Assembly (NCBI RefSeq): GCF_040681875.1
Contig: NZ_JBFAZP010000002.1
Span: forward strand, 781,800-845,799
Source: Longispora sp040681875
GTDB taxonomy: Bacteria; Actinomycetota; Actinomycetes; Mycobacteriales; Micromonosporaceae
Direction: 5' to 3'
Length of the DNA: 64,000 nt
Below, piece by piece: positions 1 to 9,283 of the stretch (position 1 is the first letter of the stretch; each line of letters begins with the position of its first letter). Under the pieces are notes generated by a model. That model searched no databases. It was not told the origin of the DNA and was given only the letters and a program-made list of their open reading frames with translations. A program made the position numbers and the translations under genes.

Positions 1-1044
1 GGCCGTCCAGCAGTTGATGCCCGAACCCCGGGCGAACCACAGCAGGTTCAGGGTGTCGAACACGTGCCACCCGCGCATGTAGGCCGAGGCCGGAACGCTG
101 GTGCCGAAGGACTGGTCGGTGCCGGGGGCCGCGTTGGACGCCACCGCCGTGGTCACGGTGTAGAAGCTGCTGCCGGCGTTGTTGGTGACCCCCCAGAGGC
201 TCCCGTTGGTGCTGAACTGCACCCACAACTGCGCCAGGGTGACCGAGGAGTTGAAGCAGATGTTGTACGAGCCGTCGGTGGCCGACGTGAGGCCCGTGCC
301 GTAGGGGACGGTGGCCGACGTGGAGGTGGCCTTGCCGGAGACGGTGACCGGGATGTTGCGCCCGGCGAGCCACGTACCACCCTTGTCCGCGACGTTGAAC
401 GCGCCCTTCGCGCAGATCTGCCCGGGGGCGGCCGACCGCGCCAACGACGGCGTGGCCTTCACGGTGGCGCCGACGCCCGGCGCGAGGGTGACGGCCGGGG
501 AGTCCTGCCCGGTGATGCCTGCCTTCGAGGTACCCGCCTTCTGCCCGACGGTGAGCAGTGCCGAGCCCCTGCCGGACCGGCCGGGCGTGACGGTGTCGGC
601 GTCGACGACGGCCGCCTCGATCTGCGCCGGGCCGGCGGCCAGCGCCGTGACCGCGAACGTGACGGTCCGCTCGGACCCGCCGAGGGCGAACGTCCGCTCG
701 GCCACCTGGTTCAGGCCGACGGTGCGGGGCGCGGACAGGCCGGACCCGCCGTTGCTCAGCCGCAGGGTGGTGGGCAGCTGGACGGACAGCCGGGCCCGGG
801 AGATCGCGACCTGCGAACGCAGCTTCACCCGCACGGTCGTGGACTCGCCGACCGCGGGCAGCCTGTCGAGCGTGACGTCGGCGGTCACGCAGCTGGGCTC
901 GGCCTCGGAGTGCTCGTGGGTGCCGACCGGCGGCGTACAGGACCGGGGGCTGTGGGCGTCGGCCGTGGCCAGCGGCACGAACACGGCGCAGAACGCCGCC
1001 GTGACCGCCGTGGCGACGACGCGCCGGAGGTGTCTGGAAGACAT
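1..1044 (-). CDS. Secreted metallopeptidase-like protein, partial (3' end outside window)
   Basis: The reading frame is open from an ATG at 1044 to the window edge (348 codons) and so is truncated at its C-terminus. An AAAAGG ribosome site precedes the ATG. The start MSSRHLRRVVATAV and following hydrophobic stretch form a signal peptide. The rest aligns over its whole length with the protein at 7513-9150: shared blocks include TLDRLPAVGESTTVR, the WGVTNNAGSS/WRVTNNAGTS block, and MRGWH.FDT.N.LW followed by CWTA. The HExxH part seen in the paralogue would lie beyond position 1. It is therefore inferred to be an exported metallopeptidase-like protein; the catalytic part is not visible here. Confidence 0.8.
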   Translation of the reverse strand, partial: MSSRHLRRVVATAVTAAFCAVFVPLATADAHSPRSCTPPVGTHEHSEAEPSCVTADVTLDRLPAVGESTTVRVKLRSQVAISRARLSVQLPTTLRLSNGGSGLSAPRTVGLNQVAERTFALGGSERTVTFAVTALAAGPAQIEAAVVDADTVTPGRSGRGSALLTVGQKAGTSKAGITGQDSPAVTLAPGVGATVKATPSLARSAAPGQICAKGAFNVADKGGTWLAGRNIPVTVSGKATSTSATVPYGTGLTSATDGSYNICFNSSVTLAQLWVQFSTNGSLWGVTNNAGSSFYTVTTAVASNAAPGTDQSFGTSVPASAYMRGWHVFDTLNLLWFARGSGINCWTA

Positions 1045-1298
1045 GAGGGGATGCCTTTTCTGACGGTGGCCGTCGGGCCACCGCCGGGGTGAGGGGATTG
1101 ACGACCCATGATGACCACCTCACCCGGACAAGTTCAATATCGCGGCGCTCGTCAGTTATGTCGCCGGCAATTGTGTGAAGCACCCACCCGGCCGAGCCCC
1201 GCTCTTCACCGTGTTTCCGCTGGTCAGGAGCCTTCAGGAGTGCGACGCGGACAGGTGCGGGGTTCAGACGGAAAGATTGATCAGCACCCCGACCGGTG

Positions 1299-2222
1299 TC
1301 ACCACTCCCACCGCATCCCGCACACCCCCGGCGGCACGTCCCGCTCGACCAGCAGGGCCGTGTTCGACGAGCCGATCGGCACCGGACGGGACTCCAGATC
1401 GGGCCCGTCACACGTGAGCCTCCGGTAACTGTCACAGCGGGTGGGCGCGGCGCCCAGGAACTCCGTCTGCAACACGTACTCCCGGGAACCGTAGTGGAAC
1501 CGGGTGTGGAAGTAGTCCCTGCGCCTGCCCGGCGCGAACCGGAACTCGTACTCGATGATCGTGTCCTCACCGGCCCGCAGGGTCCGGTCCAGCAACAGCT
1601 CCGCGACCAGCAGCCGGCTGTGCGGGTCGTACCGGACGCGGTCGACGGAGCAGAACCGGGTGGCCACCACCTCCGGCGGTTCCTGGTCCGGGTCGGTGTC
1701 CTCGGCCTGGTAGAAGATCACACACCGGTCGATCAGGTGCCGCAGCGCGCGCATCACCGGCCGGCACCGCACCCTGAGCTCCGAGCGGTCGGCCGCCACG
1801 GTCACCACGTCGTAGGTGGACAGGATCTCGAACCTGCCCTGCGGCTCGGCACCCAACTGCGTCATGACCGGCGCCTCGCTGGGCCACAGATAGTCACGGT
1901 CACAGCCGTTCAACCACCGCCCCCGTGGCCGGGGCGGACCCAGCAGGACCACCAGCGACGACGCCGGCAGCCCCAGTAGCGCCTCCAGTTCCCCCAGCGC
2001 CCGCAGCGACGCCCCGCGCTCCGGACGTGACCGGTTACGCCGCCAGTAGCTCAACGTCGTCTGACTGATCGTGACCCCGCGCTCGGCCAGGTGGAACCGC
2101 AACTGGTCCAGCGTCAGGCCGCGCGCCGTGATCGCCGCGTCCAGGGCCTCGGCGAACGTGCCCGTGCGCAGCACCCGCGCCAGGTGCCTGCCGTCCCGGC
2201 CGGATCTCGGATTCGGTGCCAT
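1299..2222 (-). CDS. HTH-type DNA-binding protein with an unrecognised C-terminal domain
   Basis: 307 aa. The ATG at 2222 has a strong ribosome site (AAAGGGGA, about 5 nt away). Residues about 25-85 look like an XRE/lambda-repressor HTH: an extended helix, then GVTISQTTLSYWRRNRSRPE, then LRALGELEALLGLP, as in actinobacterial helix-turn-helix regulators. The C-terminal 200 residues are rich in Arg, Tyr and acidic residues and hold no motif I recognise. They have no membrane segment. It stands alone, with the peptidase gene downstream on the same strand after 254 nt. The role as a transcription regulator is inferred from the HTH only. Confidence 0.7.
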   Translation of the reverse strand: MAPNPRSGRDGRHLARVLRTGTFAEALDAAITARGLTLDQLRFHLAERGVTISQTTLSYWRRNRSRPERGASLRALGELEALLGLPASSLVVLLGPPRPRGRWLNGCDRDYLWPSEAPVMTQLGAEPQGRFEILSTYDVVTVAADRSELRVRCRPVMRALRHLIDRCVIFYQAEDTDPDQEPPEVVATRFCSVDRVRYDPHSRLLVAELLLDRTLRAGEDTIIEYEFRFAPGRRRDYFHTRFHYGSREYVLQTEFLGAAPTRCDSYRRLTCDGPDLESRPVPIGSSNTALLVERDVPPGVCGMRWEW

Positions 2223-2606
2223 CGCGTCCCCTTTGTCGCCGTCGGTCGCGTCCCCGCCGGGTGACCGGCCGGGGCAGTCGCGCGAACCCCCAATATTGGC
2301 GCCGACCGTTGCGTTGTCCAGCCGGTCCCGGATGTCGAAACACGCCTTAACCAGCTCTTATAGCTACGGGTGAGGCGTGGCCGCGCCCGGGCCGGCTCCG
2401 CCCGGGACTGTCCACGTGTCCGTCGACCCGCCAGCGGACCCGGCCGATCTCCGATACCGCGGACAGGTGGCTCCGGTGATCACTGAGGGCCGGCCGGACC
2501 CACCGCCACACACCGGGACGGCGCAGGACCGGCATGGCCACCGTGACGCGCAGGCTGTACCCACAAGTTCTCGAAACTGTCGTACCCCCAGGGCAGAATA
2601 TGCCTC
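2223..2606. other. Intergenic region between divergent HTH gene and DNA ligase
   Basis: No credible gene. It holds the promoters of two divergent genes. An A/T-rich patch at about 2340-2370 stands out in the GC-rich background and may belong to the leftward promoter. Close to the ligase start there is an AGAATAT stretch, a plausible -10 element. I could not identify an SOS (LexA) box. Confidence 0.4.
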
Positions 2607-4682
2607 ATGAGCAGCGCATCCACCCCCTCGACCATCGTCTCCCCCGACGACTACGCCGCCGCCGTGGAGGCCGCGACGACCGCCGCTGCGGCGTACTACG
2701 CCGACGGCACCCAGACGATGGACGACGACGTCTACGACGCGCTCGTGCGGGCGATCACCGCCTGGGAGGAAGCGCACCCCGAGGCGGTGCTGCCGGACTC
2801 CCCCACCGGCAAGGTGGCCGGCGGAACGGCGGTCGGCGACGTCCCGCACACCCGGCCCATGCTGTCCCTCGACAACGTCTTCAACGCCGAGCAGCTGACC
2901 GCGTGGGCGGCCGGCCTGGAGCGGCGCCTCGGGCGTCCGGTCGAGGCATGGGCGGTGGAGACGAAGCTCGACGGCCTGGCCATCGCCGCCCGGTACCGGC
3001 GCGGACGGCTCGTCCAGCTCGTCACCCGGGGAAACGGCACCGAGGGCGAGGACGTCACCGCCCAGGGCCTCGGCCACATCGTCGGCCTCCCGGAGCGACT
3101 TGCCCGGCCGGAGACCCTGGAGGTCCGGGGCGAGGTGCTGCTGACCCGCGAGCAGTACGAGGCCGCGACCTCCGCGCGCGTCGCCGCCGGCGGTGACCCG
3201 TTCAGCAACCCGCGGTCCGCGGCGGCCGGGAGCATGCGGACGAAGAACCGGCCGTACGAGGTCGAGTGGACGTTCTTCGGCTACAGCGCCCTCCCCCTCG
3301 ACGCGACCGGCGACACCGTCGCCACCGACCTGGCGACCCTGCCGCACTCCGGCATCCTGAACCTCCTGACCGGCCTCGGCGTGCGGACCAGCGCGGCGGC
3401 GCTGCCCGGGGACATCCGCTACGACACCCTCGACGGGGTCCTCGCCCGGATCGAGGAGATCGGCGACGCCCGCGCGGGCCTGGGGTTCGGCATCGACGGG
3501 ATCGTCATCAAGACCGACCCGGCCCTCGACCAGGAGCAGGCCGGATTCTCCTCCCGCGCGCCCCGGTGGGCGATCGCGTACAAGCTGCCCGCCGACACGA
3601 AGATCACGAAGCTGCTGGCCGTGGAGTGGGAGGTCGGCCGGACCGGCATCGTCGCACCCCGGGCCGTCCTCGAACCGGTGGAGATCGGCGGGGTGATCGT
3701 CACGTACGCCACGCTGCACAACGCCGCGGACATCGCCCGCAAGGGCCTGCTCCTCGGCGACCAGGTGACCGTGTACCGGGCAGGGGACGTCATCCCGGCC
3801 ATCGAGGCGCCGCTCGTCGCCGTGCGCACCGGCGCGGAGACCCCCATCGCGATCCCCGAGGTGTGCCCCCGGTGCGGCAGCGACATCGACCGCTCGCAGG
3901 AACGCTGGCGGTGCGTCCTGGGCCGGGCCTGCAACGCGGTCGCCTCGATCGACTACGCCGTGTCCCGTGACGCCCTGGACATCGAGGGCCTCGGGCACAC
4001 CCGGATCGTCCAGCTCGTCGACGCCGGTCTCATCGGAGACTTCGCTGACCTGTTCTCCCTGACCCGCGAGCAGGTCCTCGGCCTGGACCGGATGGGCGAC
4101 ATCTCCACCGACAACCTCCTCGCCGCGCTGGAGGCCGCCAAGCAGCAGCCCCTCGCCCGGGTCCTGACCGCCCTCGGGGTACGCGGGACCGGCCGTTCGA
4201 TGTCCCGGCGGATCGCCAGACACTTCGCGACCATGGACCACATCCGCGCCGCCGATGCCGATGCACTCCAGGCGGTCGACGGCCTGGGCCCGGAGAAGAC
4301 GCCGGTCATCGTCGAGGAGCTCAAGGACCTCGCGCCGTTGATCGACAAGCTCGTCGCCGCCGGCGTGAATATGACCGAACCGGGCGCGACCCCGCCCGGC
4401 CAGGAGTCCACTGGGGAGGGCTCTGATCTCCCGCTCGCGGGGAAGTCCGTCGTCGTGACCGGTTCCATGACCGGCCCCCTCGCCGAGCTGTCGCGCAACG
4501 AGATGAACGAACTCATCGAACGCGCCGGTGGCAAAGCGTCCGGCTCGGTGTCGGCGAAGACCGCCCTGCTCGTCGCCGGGGACAAGGCCGGCTCGAAGCT
4601 CGCCAAGGCCGAAACCCTCGGCGTCACCGTCATCGGGCCTGACGAGTTCGCCGAACTCGTCGCCGCGTTCCTGCCGAACTGA
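2607..4682 (+). CDS. ligA: NAD+-dependent DNA ligase, LigA family (divergent copy)
   Basis: 691 aa. It seals nicks in duplex DNA using NAD+. Domains in order: N-terminal Ia-like helices (1-75), adenylation domain with the nucleophile Lys120 in ETKLDG, motif IV IDGIVIK, OB fold, Cys4 zinc finger (Cys420, 423, 436, 442), HhH region (GLG and GVRGTG motifs) and a C-terminal BRCT domain (about 610-691, DLPLAGKSVVVTGS). Several conserved blocks deviate from typical LigA: TRGNG instead of TRGDG and NPRSAAAGSMR instead of the usual NPRNAAAGSLR. This suggests a second, accessory LigA rather than the housekeeping enzyme. The gene is isolated, with a terminator hairpin downstream. Confidence 0.93.
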   Translation: MSSASTPSTIVSPDDYAAAVEAATTAAAAYYADGTQTMDDDVYDALVRAITAWEEAHPEAVLPDSPTGKVAGGTAVGDVPHTRPMLSLDNVFNAEQLTAWAAGLERRLGRPVEAWAVETKLDGLAIAARYRRGRLVQLVTRGNGTEGEDVTAQGLGHIVGLPERLARPETLEVRGEVLLTREQYEAATSARVAAGGDPFSNPRSAAAGSMRTKNRPYEVEWTFFGYSALPLDATGDTVATDLATLPHSGILNLLTGLGVRTSAAALPGDIRYDTLDGVLARIEEIGDARAGLGFGIDGIVIKTDPALDQEQAGFSSRAPRWAIAYKLPADTKITKLLAVEWEVGRTGIVAPRAVLEPVEIGGVIVTYATLHNAADIARKGLLLGDQVTVYRAGDVIPAIEAPLVAVRTGAETPIAIPEVCPRCGSDIDRSQERWRCVLGRACNAVASIDYAVSRDALDIEGLGHTRIVQLVDAGLIGDFADLFSLTREQVLGLDRMGDISTDNLLAALEAAKQQPLARVLTALGVRGTGRSMSRRIARHFATMDHIRAADADALQAVDGLGPEKTPVIVEELKDLAPLIDKLVAAGVNMTEPGATPPGQESTGEGSDLPLAGKSVVVTGSMTGPLAELSRNEMNELIERAGGKASGSVSAKTALLVAGDKAGSKLAKAETLGVTVIGPDEFAELVAAFLPN

Positions 4683-5025
4683 CCCGCGTTCCCGGTAACC
4701 GTCCGACCCGCCGGCCGTGCCATCGATGCGGCGGGCGGCCGGCCGCAGACCCGGCCAGTCAGGCTGCCGGGCTGTTCGATGACGGAGGACCCCAACGCGA
4801 TGTCCACCCCAGAACACTTCACCCGGGCACGGGCATCCCCAGGTAGCTGGCGTAGTGGCCACCGGCTCGGAGAAGCCCCCAGGGTCGGCGGATGTGGCGA
4901 ATCGAGCGATCCTCCACCGTGGACCCGATGTGTGGGTGCGCATTAGTGCCGGACCGCCGCGATCGTCACTGACGACCCGTACTTCCGCGAATCGATGGTG
5001 GAGTTCCGGGGCCCCGACCGCGCCC

Positions 5026-5066
5026 GGTCCGGGCCCGTGTCAGGCTGCCTGACACGGGACCGGACC
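5026..5066. terminator. Bidirectional terminator-like hairpin
   Basis: Two 19-nt arms (5026-5044 and 5048-5066) pair at 18 of 19 positions around a 3-nt loop. It lies between the convergent ligase gene (ends 4682) and the small secreted-protein gene (ends 5118). There is no T tract, which is common for GC-rich actinomycete terminators. The remainder of the 435-nt gap 4683-5117 shows no gene. Confidence 0.75.
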
Positions 5067-5117
5067 AGCGTGGGCGGCTCGGGCACGCTTGCCCGGGCCG
5101 GCCTGTTTGGGCGACTG

Positions 5118-5357
5118 CTAGTGACTGTTCGGGGCCCCGGAGAGGCCAGGGTGGTGCTGGGCGTGCGGGTCGCTGATCGAGGCGTGCACCCCGCCGACCC
5201 AGACCTTCACGTCGTCACAGACCCAGGCCTGCACGCTGCCGACCGACGCGTGCACGTCGCCCGCGTCGTCGCCCGCCTGGGCCGGGCCCGCGCCGATGGC
5301 GACGATCGCCGCCGCCAGCACGCCCACACCGATGCCGTTTCTGACCCACCGCTTCAT
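5118..5357 (-). CDS. Small secreted protein of unknown function
   Basis: 79 aa from the ATG at 5357. That start is preferred over the in-frame GTG at 5366 because AAAGGTGG lies 5-6 nt upstream of it, and the GTG would overlap the ribosome site. MKRWVRNGIGVGVLAAAIVA is a signal peptide with an AQA-G cleavage site at about residue 28. The mature part is about 50 residues, rich in His, Val, Ser and Asp, with one Cys. It contains an imperfect internal repeat, VHASVGS and VHASISD. No family recognised. Presumably extracellular. Confidence 0.7.
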   Translation of the reverse strand: MKRWVRNGIGVGVLAAAIVAIGAGPAQAGDDAGDVHASVGSVQAWVCDDVKVWVGGVHASISDPHAQHHPGLSGAPNSH

Positions 5358-5529
5358 ACAGTCCACCTTTCACTCCCGCGACGGCGCCCGCCTGGACCGT
5401 GGCCGGTTCCCGGCGAGACCGCCACGACCTGTGACGTACCACGGTCCATTATGTGCGAGCTACACCAATTGCGGGGCTTGAACGATATTTTCCGTTCACC
5501 GCCCAGGATCCCGTGGCGCCCAGACTCCG

Positions 5530-6501
5530 TCACTCCGCGATGGGTGACGAGGCCGTCACGTCCGGCTCTGGCCGTGCGGCACGCCACCGCTGGTATGCCG
5601 GGTGCGCCGCGCACGCCGCCTCGTAGGCCCGGCGCACGTCAGCGGTGACGAGGTCGCCGACCTCTGCCAGTGGCCCGTCGCGGTGCCACGCCAGCAGGTG
5701 CCGGAACCACAGCGGGTCACCCACCAGGGGGCGGACAGCCACGCCGGGTACCTCGTCGAAGGTCACCTGGCACAGGCTCACCGCGTGCCCGTGCCGGACG
5801 AGTTCGACCAGGAGCCGTCCGTCGGCCCGGTGCCGGATGGCCAGCTTCCGCCCGGACATCGCCCGTGACCAGTACTCGGGTGTGCGGTCCTGTGGATGGG
5901 GCATCGCCCAGTCCTCCCCCGCCAGGTCGCACAGGTCGACCTCGGCCCGCGCGGCGAGCGGATGCGTCGCGGGCAGCAGCGCGAACACCGGTTCACGGAC
6001 GACCTCCCGCAGCACGACCCCGGCGGGTGCGATCATCTCGTAGCCCGGCGAGTCGCCGACGACCGCGCACTCCAGCCGGCCATGGGCCACATCGTCCACC
6101 AGCGGCGCCGCGGTGGGATATCCCCGCGTGGAGACCACCGCCTGCGGGAGCGACGCCACCGTCGCGGTGACCAGGCATCCGAGGAGCGGACCGGCGATCG
6201 CGCCCAGCCGCAGCCGGAACACGTCCGACGCCGATCCGGCGGTGACGGCCGCGGTGTCCATCAGCTCGTCCAGGGTGGGCAGCACGGCGCGGGCGCGGGC
6301 CAGGACCACCACGCCCAGCGGGGTCGCGGCCAGGCCCGCCGAGGTCCGTTCGAACAGGCGTCCGCCGAGCATCGTCTCGATCCGGCGCAGCTGGGCGCTC
6401 AGACCCGGCTGCGTCACCTGCAACGAGGCTGCCGCCCGGGTCAGGCTGCCACAGTCGTCGATGGCGCAGACGACCCTCAGGTGCCGTACCTCCAGCTCCA
6501 T
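5530..6501 (-). CDS. LysR-family transcriptional regulator
   Basis: 323 aa. The N-terminal 60 residues are a standard LysR winged HTH (ELEVRHLRVVCAIDDCGSLT, then AAASLQVTQPGLSAQLRRIE, then LGGRLFERT). The two-lobed effector domain follows at about 90-300. Divergently transcribed from the S1 protease gene at 6607, with 105 nt between them holding an inverted repeat, so that gene is the likely target. The effector is unknown. Confidence 0.9.
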   Translation of the reverse strand: MELEVRHLRVVCAIDDCGSLTRAAASLQVTQPGLSAQLRRIETMLGGRLFERTSAGLAATPLGVVVLARARAVLPTLDELMDTAAVTAGSASDVFRLRLGAIAGPLLGCLVTATVASLPQAVVSTRGYPTAAPLVDDVAHGRLECAVVGDSPGYEMIAPAGVVLREVVREPVFALLPATHPLAARAEVDLCDLAGEDWAMPHPQDRTPEYWSRAMSGRKLAIRHRADGRLLVELVRHGHAVSLCQVTFDEVPGVAVRPLVGDPLWFRHLLAWHRDGPLAEVGDLVTADVRRAYEAACAAHPAYQRWRAARPEPDVTASSPIAE

Positions 6502-6515
6502 AACGCGATGTTAGG

Positions 6516-6535
6516 GGCGTCTGAGTGCTGACGCC
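6516..6535. promoter_or_regulatory. Inverted repeat between LysR gene and protease gene
   Basis: GGCGTC-N8-GACGCC, a perfect 6-bp dyad 15 nt upstream of the LysR start. It fits an autoregulatory site, although the spacing differs from the classic T-N11-A LysR box. Function is inferred from position. Confidence 0.35.
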
Positions 6536-6606
6536 AGGGTGACCAGCGGAGACATCCTTCTATCTCGACAACTCACCGCATCCCTACCCCAAAGAGGTGA
6601 TGACCT

Positions 6607-7314
6607 ATGCGCTTCCAGCGCACGCTCTTCGCGGCCCTCGGGCTCGCCGCCGCCCTGCTCGTCTCGGCACCCGCGCACGCCGTCGGTAACGCGCCCGGCG
6701 CCGTCGGCGGAACGCCCCCGAGCGTCGTAGGAGGCGGGTACTCCTCCTACACCTACGGCGCGGTCAAACAGTTCCGCAACGGCGCGGAGTGGTGCACCGC
6801 CAGCCAGATCGCCCCGAGCTGGATTCTGACCGCCCAGCACTGCGTGTCCGCCAGCGCGTCCTACTCCTACCGGATCGGCAGCACCGACGCGTACTCCGGC
6901 GGCACCACCGTCACCGCGAGTTACGTCTACCAGCACCCGCAGGCCGACCTCGCCCTCGTCCAGCTGTCCCGGCCGGTCAGCGGAACCTACACCCGGCTCG
7001 GGTCGACCTCCGTCGGCCAGAACGCGCAGATCTACGGCTGGGGCTCGACCTGCCCGTCCGACCAGTGCCAGTCGCGCTACCTGAAGTACGCCAACACCCG
7101 GGTCTTCTCCACCAACAGCCGTGACGGGCGCGGCGGCGTCGCGATCGGCGTGCAGCGCGTGGACGGCATCATCGCCGGCGGGGACTCCGGCGGCCCGGTG
7201 TTCGCCGGCGGCTACCAGGTCGGCGTCGCCTCGACCAGCGACCGCGCCAACTACGCCTACTACACCAGCACCACGGCGTACCGCAGCTGGATCCGCAACA
7301 TCTCCGGCGTCTGA
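6607..7314 (+). CDS. Secreted S1-family serine protease
   Basis: 235 aa. AGAGGTGA lies about 7 nt before the ATG. Signal peptide 1-25 ends in APAHA. The catalytic triad is visible: His78 in LTAQHC, Asp114 in ADLALVQL, Ser194 in GGDSGGP. Cysteines at 63 and 79 suit the disulfide next to the catalytic His. The residue six positions before the catalytic Ser, Asp in true trypsins, is Ile188, so Arg/Lys specificity is not supported. Only a short segment (about 15 residues) separates the signal peptide from a VVGG-like start, so the propeptide is small or absent. Probably regulated by the adjacent LysR protein. Confidence 0.9.
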   Translation: MRFQRTLFAALGLAAALLVSAPAHAVGNAPGAVGGTPPSVVGGGYSSYTYGAVKQFRNGAEWCTASQIAPSWILTAQHCVSASASYSYRIGSTDAYSGGTTVTASYVYQHPQADLALVQLSRPVSGTYTRLGSTSVGQNAQIYGWGSTCPSDQCQSRYLKYANTRVFSTNSRDGRGGVAIGVQRVDGIIAGGDSGGPVFAGGYQVGVASTSDRANYAYYTSTTAYRSWIRNISGV

Positions 7315-7344
7315 CCCGGGCGAGGCCCCGTCACCCCTCAGCCG

Positions 7345-7381
7345 GCCGCCCGGTGTGCGGTCGAATGGCCGGCCGGGCGGC
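7345..7381. terminator. Terminator-like hairpin after the S1 protease
   Basis: A 9-bp GC-only stem (7345-7353 with 7373-7381) with a 19-nt loop, 30 nt after the protease stop codon. The rest of the gap up to 7512 shows no gene. Confidence 0.45.
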
Positions 7382-7512
7382 GGCAACACGAACTCGTCCC
7401 CACCGCCGCCCCGTGCGGGTCCGGAAGCCCGGTTCACCCATCGGCGACGCTCCCGCACCACTCCCCACAGGGTCGGCGCCCCTACATCTGATCCAATGAA
7501 AAAGGACCCCTT

Positions 7513-9150
7513 ATGCGTTACATACGGCAACTACCCCTCTTGACAGCACTCGTGCTCGGTGCGGCCGTCGCGCCCGCCACGCTGGCCGCCGCCGCGCCAC
7601 CCGCCGCGAAATGCACGTTCCAGACCGGAGCCCACTCGGAGATCGCACCGAAGTGCGTCTCCGCCAAGATCACGCTCGACCGGCTGCCCGCGGTGGGCGA
7701 ATCGACGACCGTGCGGATCCACGTGCGGTCGCAGGTGCGCGTCGGCACCGCCCGGCTCGGCATCCGCCTGTCGGACAACCTGCGACTGGAGACCGCCGGC
7801 ACGGGCCTGTCGGCCCCGCGCGCGGTCGGCCTCGACCATCTCGCCGAGCAGCAGTTCGGGCTGACGGACAGGGGGCGGGTGGTGACCGCCCGGGTGACTG
7901 CCCTGCGGACCGGCCCCGCCCAGATCCAGGCCGACGTGGCCGACGCCGACCAGCCCGACCAGCTCCGCGCCGCCCACGGCTCGACCGAGTTCACCGTCGA
8001 CGTGACGGATTCCCGGCCGGGCATCGCGTCGACCGACGCCCCGGCCGTCGACACCGGCCCCGCCGCCCCGGTCACCGCCAGCGGACAGGCCACCCCGATC
8101 GCGCCCCGAGCGCCGGACGCCACCGCACCCGGCCAGATCTGCGCGACCGGGCAGTTCACGGTCGCCAACAAGAACGGCACCTGGCTCGTCGGTCGCAACA
8201 TCCCCGTCGCGGTGCAGGGCAGAACCACGTCGAGCGCGGCCCTGACCACCTACGCCAGTGGGCTGACCGGCGTCGGTGACGGCCGGTACCGGCTGTGCTT
8301 CACCGCCCCGGTGTCCACGATGTACTCCGTGCAGGTCCGGTTCAGCACCGAGGCCTCCGTGTGGCGGGTGACCAACAACGCCGGGACCAGCATCTACACG
8401 ATCACCACGGCGGCGAAGTACAACGTGGCGTCCGGCACGGACCCGAACTATGGGACGACCGCGCCTTCGAGTACCCATATGCGGGGTTGGCATGCCTTCG
8501 ACACCATGAACATCCTGTGGTCGATGCGCGGCTCCGGCACCGGCTGCTGGACCGCCCGGGAGACCGCCAACTGCACGACGATCACCCTGCACTGGCAGCC
8601 GGGCAGCACCGACGGCACCTACTTCTCGCCGTCGGGCCGGTACGTGGCCTTCGCCGACGCCGACCCCGACTCCGAACACCTCGTCATGCACGAGGCCGGG
8701 CACGCGTTCATGGACCTGCTCTACAACCGCTGGTGGCCCTACTTCGACTGCCCGAACCCGCACTACCTGCACAAGCGCTCCGGCGCCAACTGCGCCTGGA
8801 CCGAGGGCTTCGCCAACGCCGTCACCGGCTACGGCATGGGCGACGGCCGGTTCTACTGGCCCAACGGCCAGTACGTGAACCTGATGTCCACCGCCTGGTA
8901 CGACCCGTCCCGCCCCGCCAGCAACACCAACCTCGAGAACGGCGACTGGGTCGAGAGCCGCGTCGCCGGAGCCATGATCGACCTGTGGCGCAACCGCGAC
9001 GGCGGTCCGGCCCGGACGTTCGACCTGATGCGCCGCTACCAGTCCAGCTCGTTCCGCGAACACTTCCTCAGCGACCGCCCCCTGGTCGGACTCGACACGT
9101 CGGCGGCGGCCCGCAACCTCGTCTACACCCACACCATCGACTACCGCTGA
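7513..9150 (+). CDS. Secreted metallopeptidase-like protein (HExxH...E)
   Basis: 545 aa. Start ATG follows AAAAAGGA. Signal peptide 1-28. Residues about 38-165 form a repeat-free beta-rich domain (TLDRLPAVGESTTVRIHV) and about 200-300 a second beta domain. The C-terminal region has HEAGH (393-397) and, 33 residues later, WTEGFAN with Glu431. This is the arrangement of gluzincin metallopeptidases, where two His and a downstream Glu bind zinc and Glu394 is catalytic. It does not match a peptidase family I can name. It is a full-length paralogue of the truncated gene at 1-1044. A 13-bp terminator hairpin follows. Confidence 0.75.
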   Translation: MRYIRQLPLLTALVLGAAVAPATLAAAAPPAAKCTFQTGAHSEIAPKCVSAKITLDRLPAVGESTTVRIHVRSQVRVGTARLGIRLSDNLRLETAGTGLSAPRAVGLDHLAEQQFGLTDRGRVVTARVTALRTGPAQIQADVADADQPDQLRAAHGSTEFTVDVTDSRPGIASTDAPAVDTGPAAPVTASGQATPIAPRAPDATAPGQICATGQFTVANKNGTWLVGRNIPVAVQGRTTSSAALTTYASGLTGVGDGRYRLCFTAPVSTMYSVQVRFSTEASVWRVTNNAGTSIYTITTAAKYNVASGTDPNYGTTAPSSTHMRGWHAFDTMNILWSMRGSGTGCWTARETANCTTITLHWQPGSTDGTYFSPSGRYVAFADADPDSEHLVMHEAGHAFMDLLYNRWWPYFDCPNPHYLHKRSGANCAWTEGFANAVTGYGMGDGRFYWPNGQYVNLMSTAWYDPSRPASNTNLENGDWVESRVAGAMIDLWRNRDGGPARTFDLMRRYQSSSFREHFLSDRPLVGLDTSAAARNLVYTHTIDYR

Positions 9151-9225
9151 CCGGCACGCCGCCCTGGCCGCCAGCAACGGCTTCGACGGCGGTACCGGCA
9201 CTGACGCGTCCCCCCACGCTCACCC

Positions 9226-9258
9226 GTGCCCAGGTCCGCAGCCAACGGACCTGGGCAC
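9226..9258. terminator. Terminator hairpin after metallopeptidase-like gene
   Basis: Perfect 13-bp arms (9226-9238 and 9246-9258) with a 7-nt loop, 76 nt downstream of the stop codon at 9150. Confidence 0.75.
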
Positions 9259-9283
9259 GGCAGCGGGACCGCCCGGTAGGGGA

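Noticed and set aside
5358..5366. GTG start for the small secreted protein
   Set aside because: It lies within the ribosome-binding site of the ATG at 5357.
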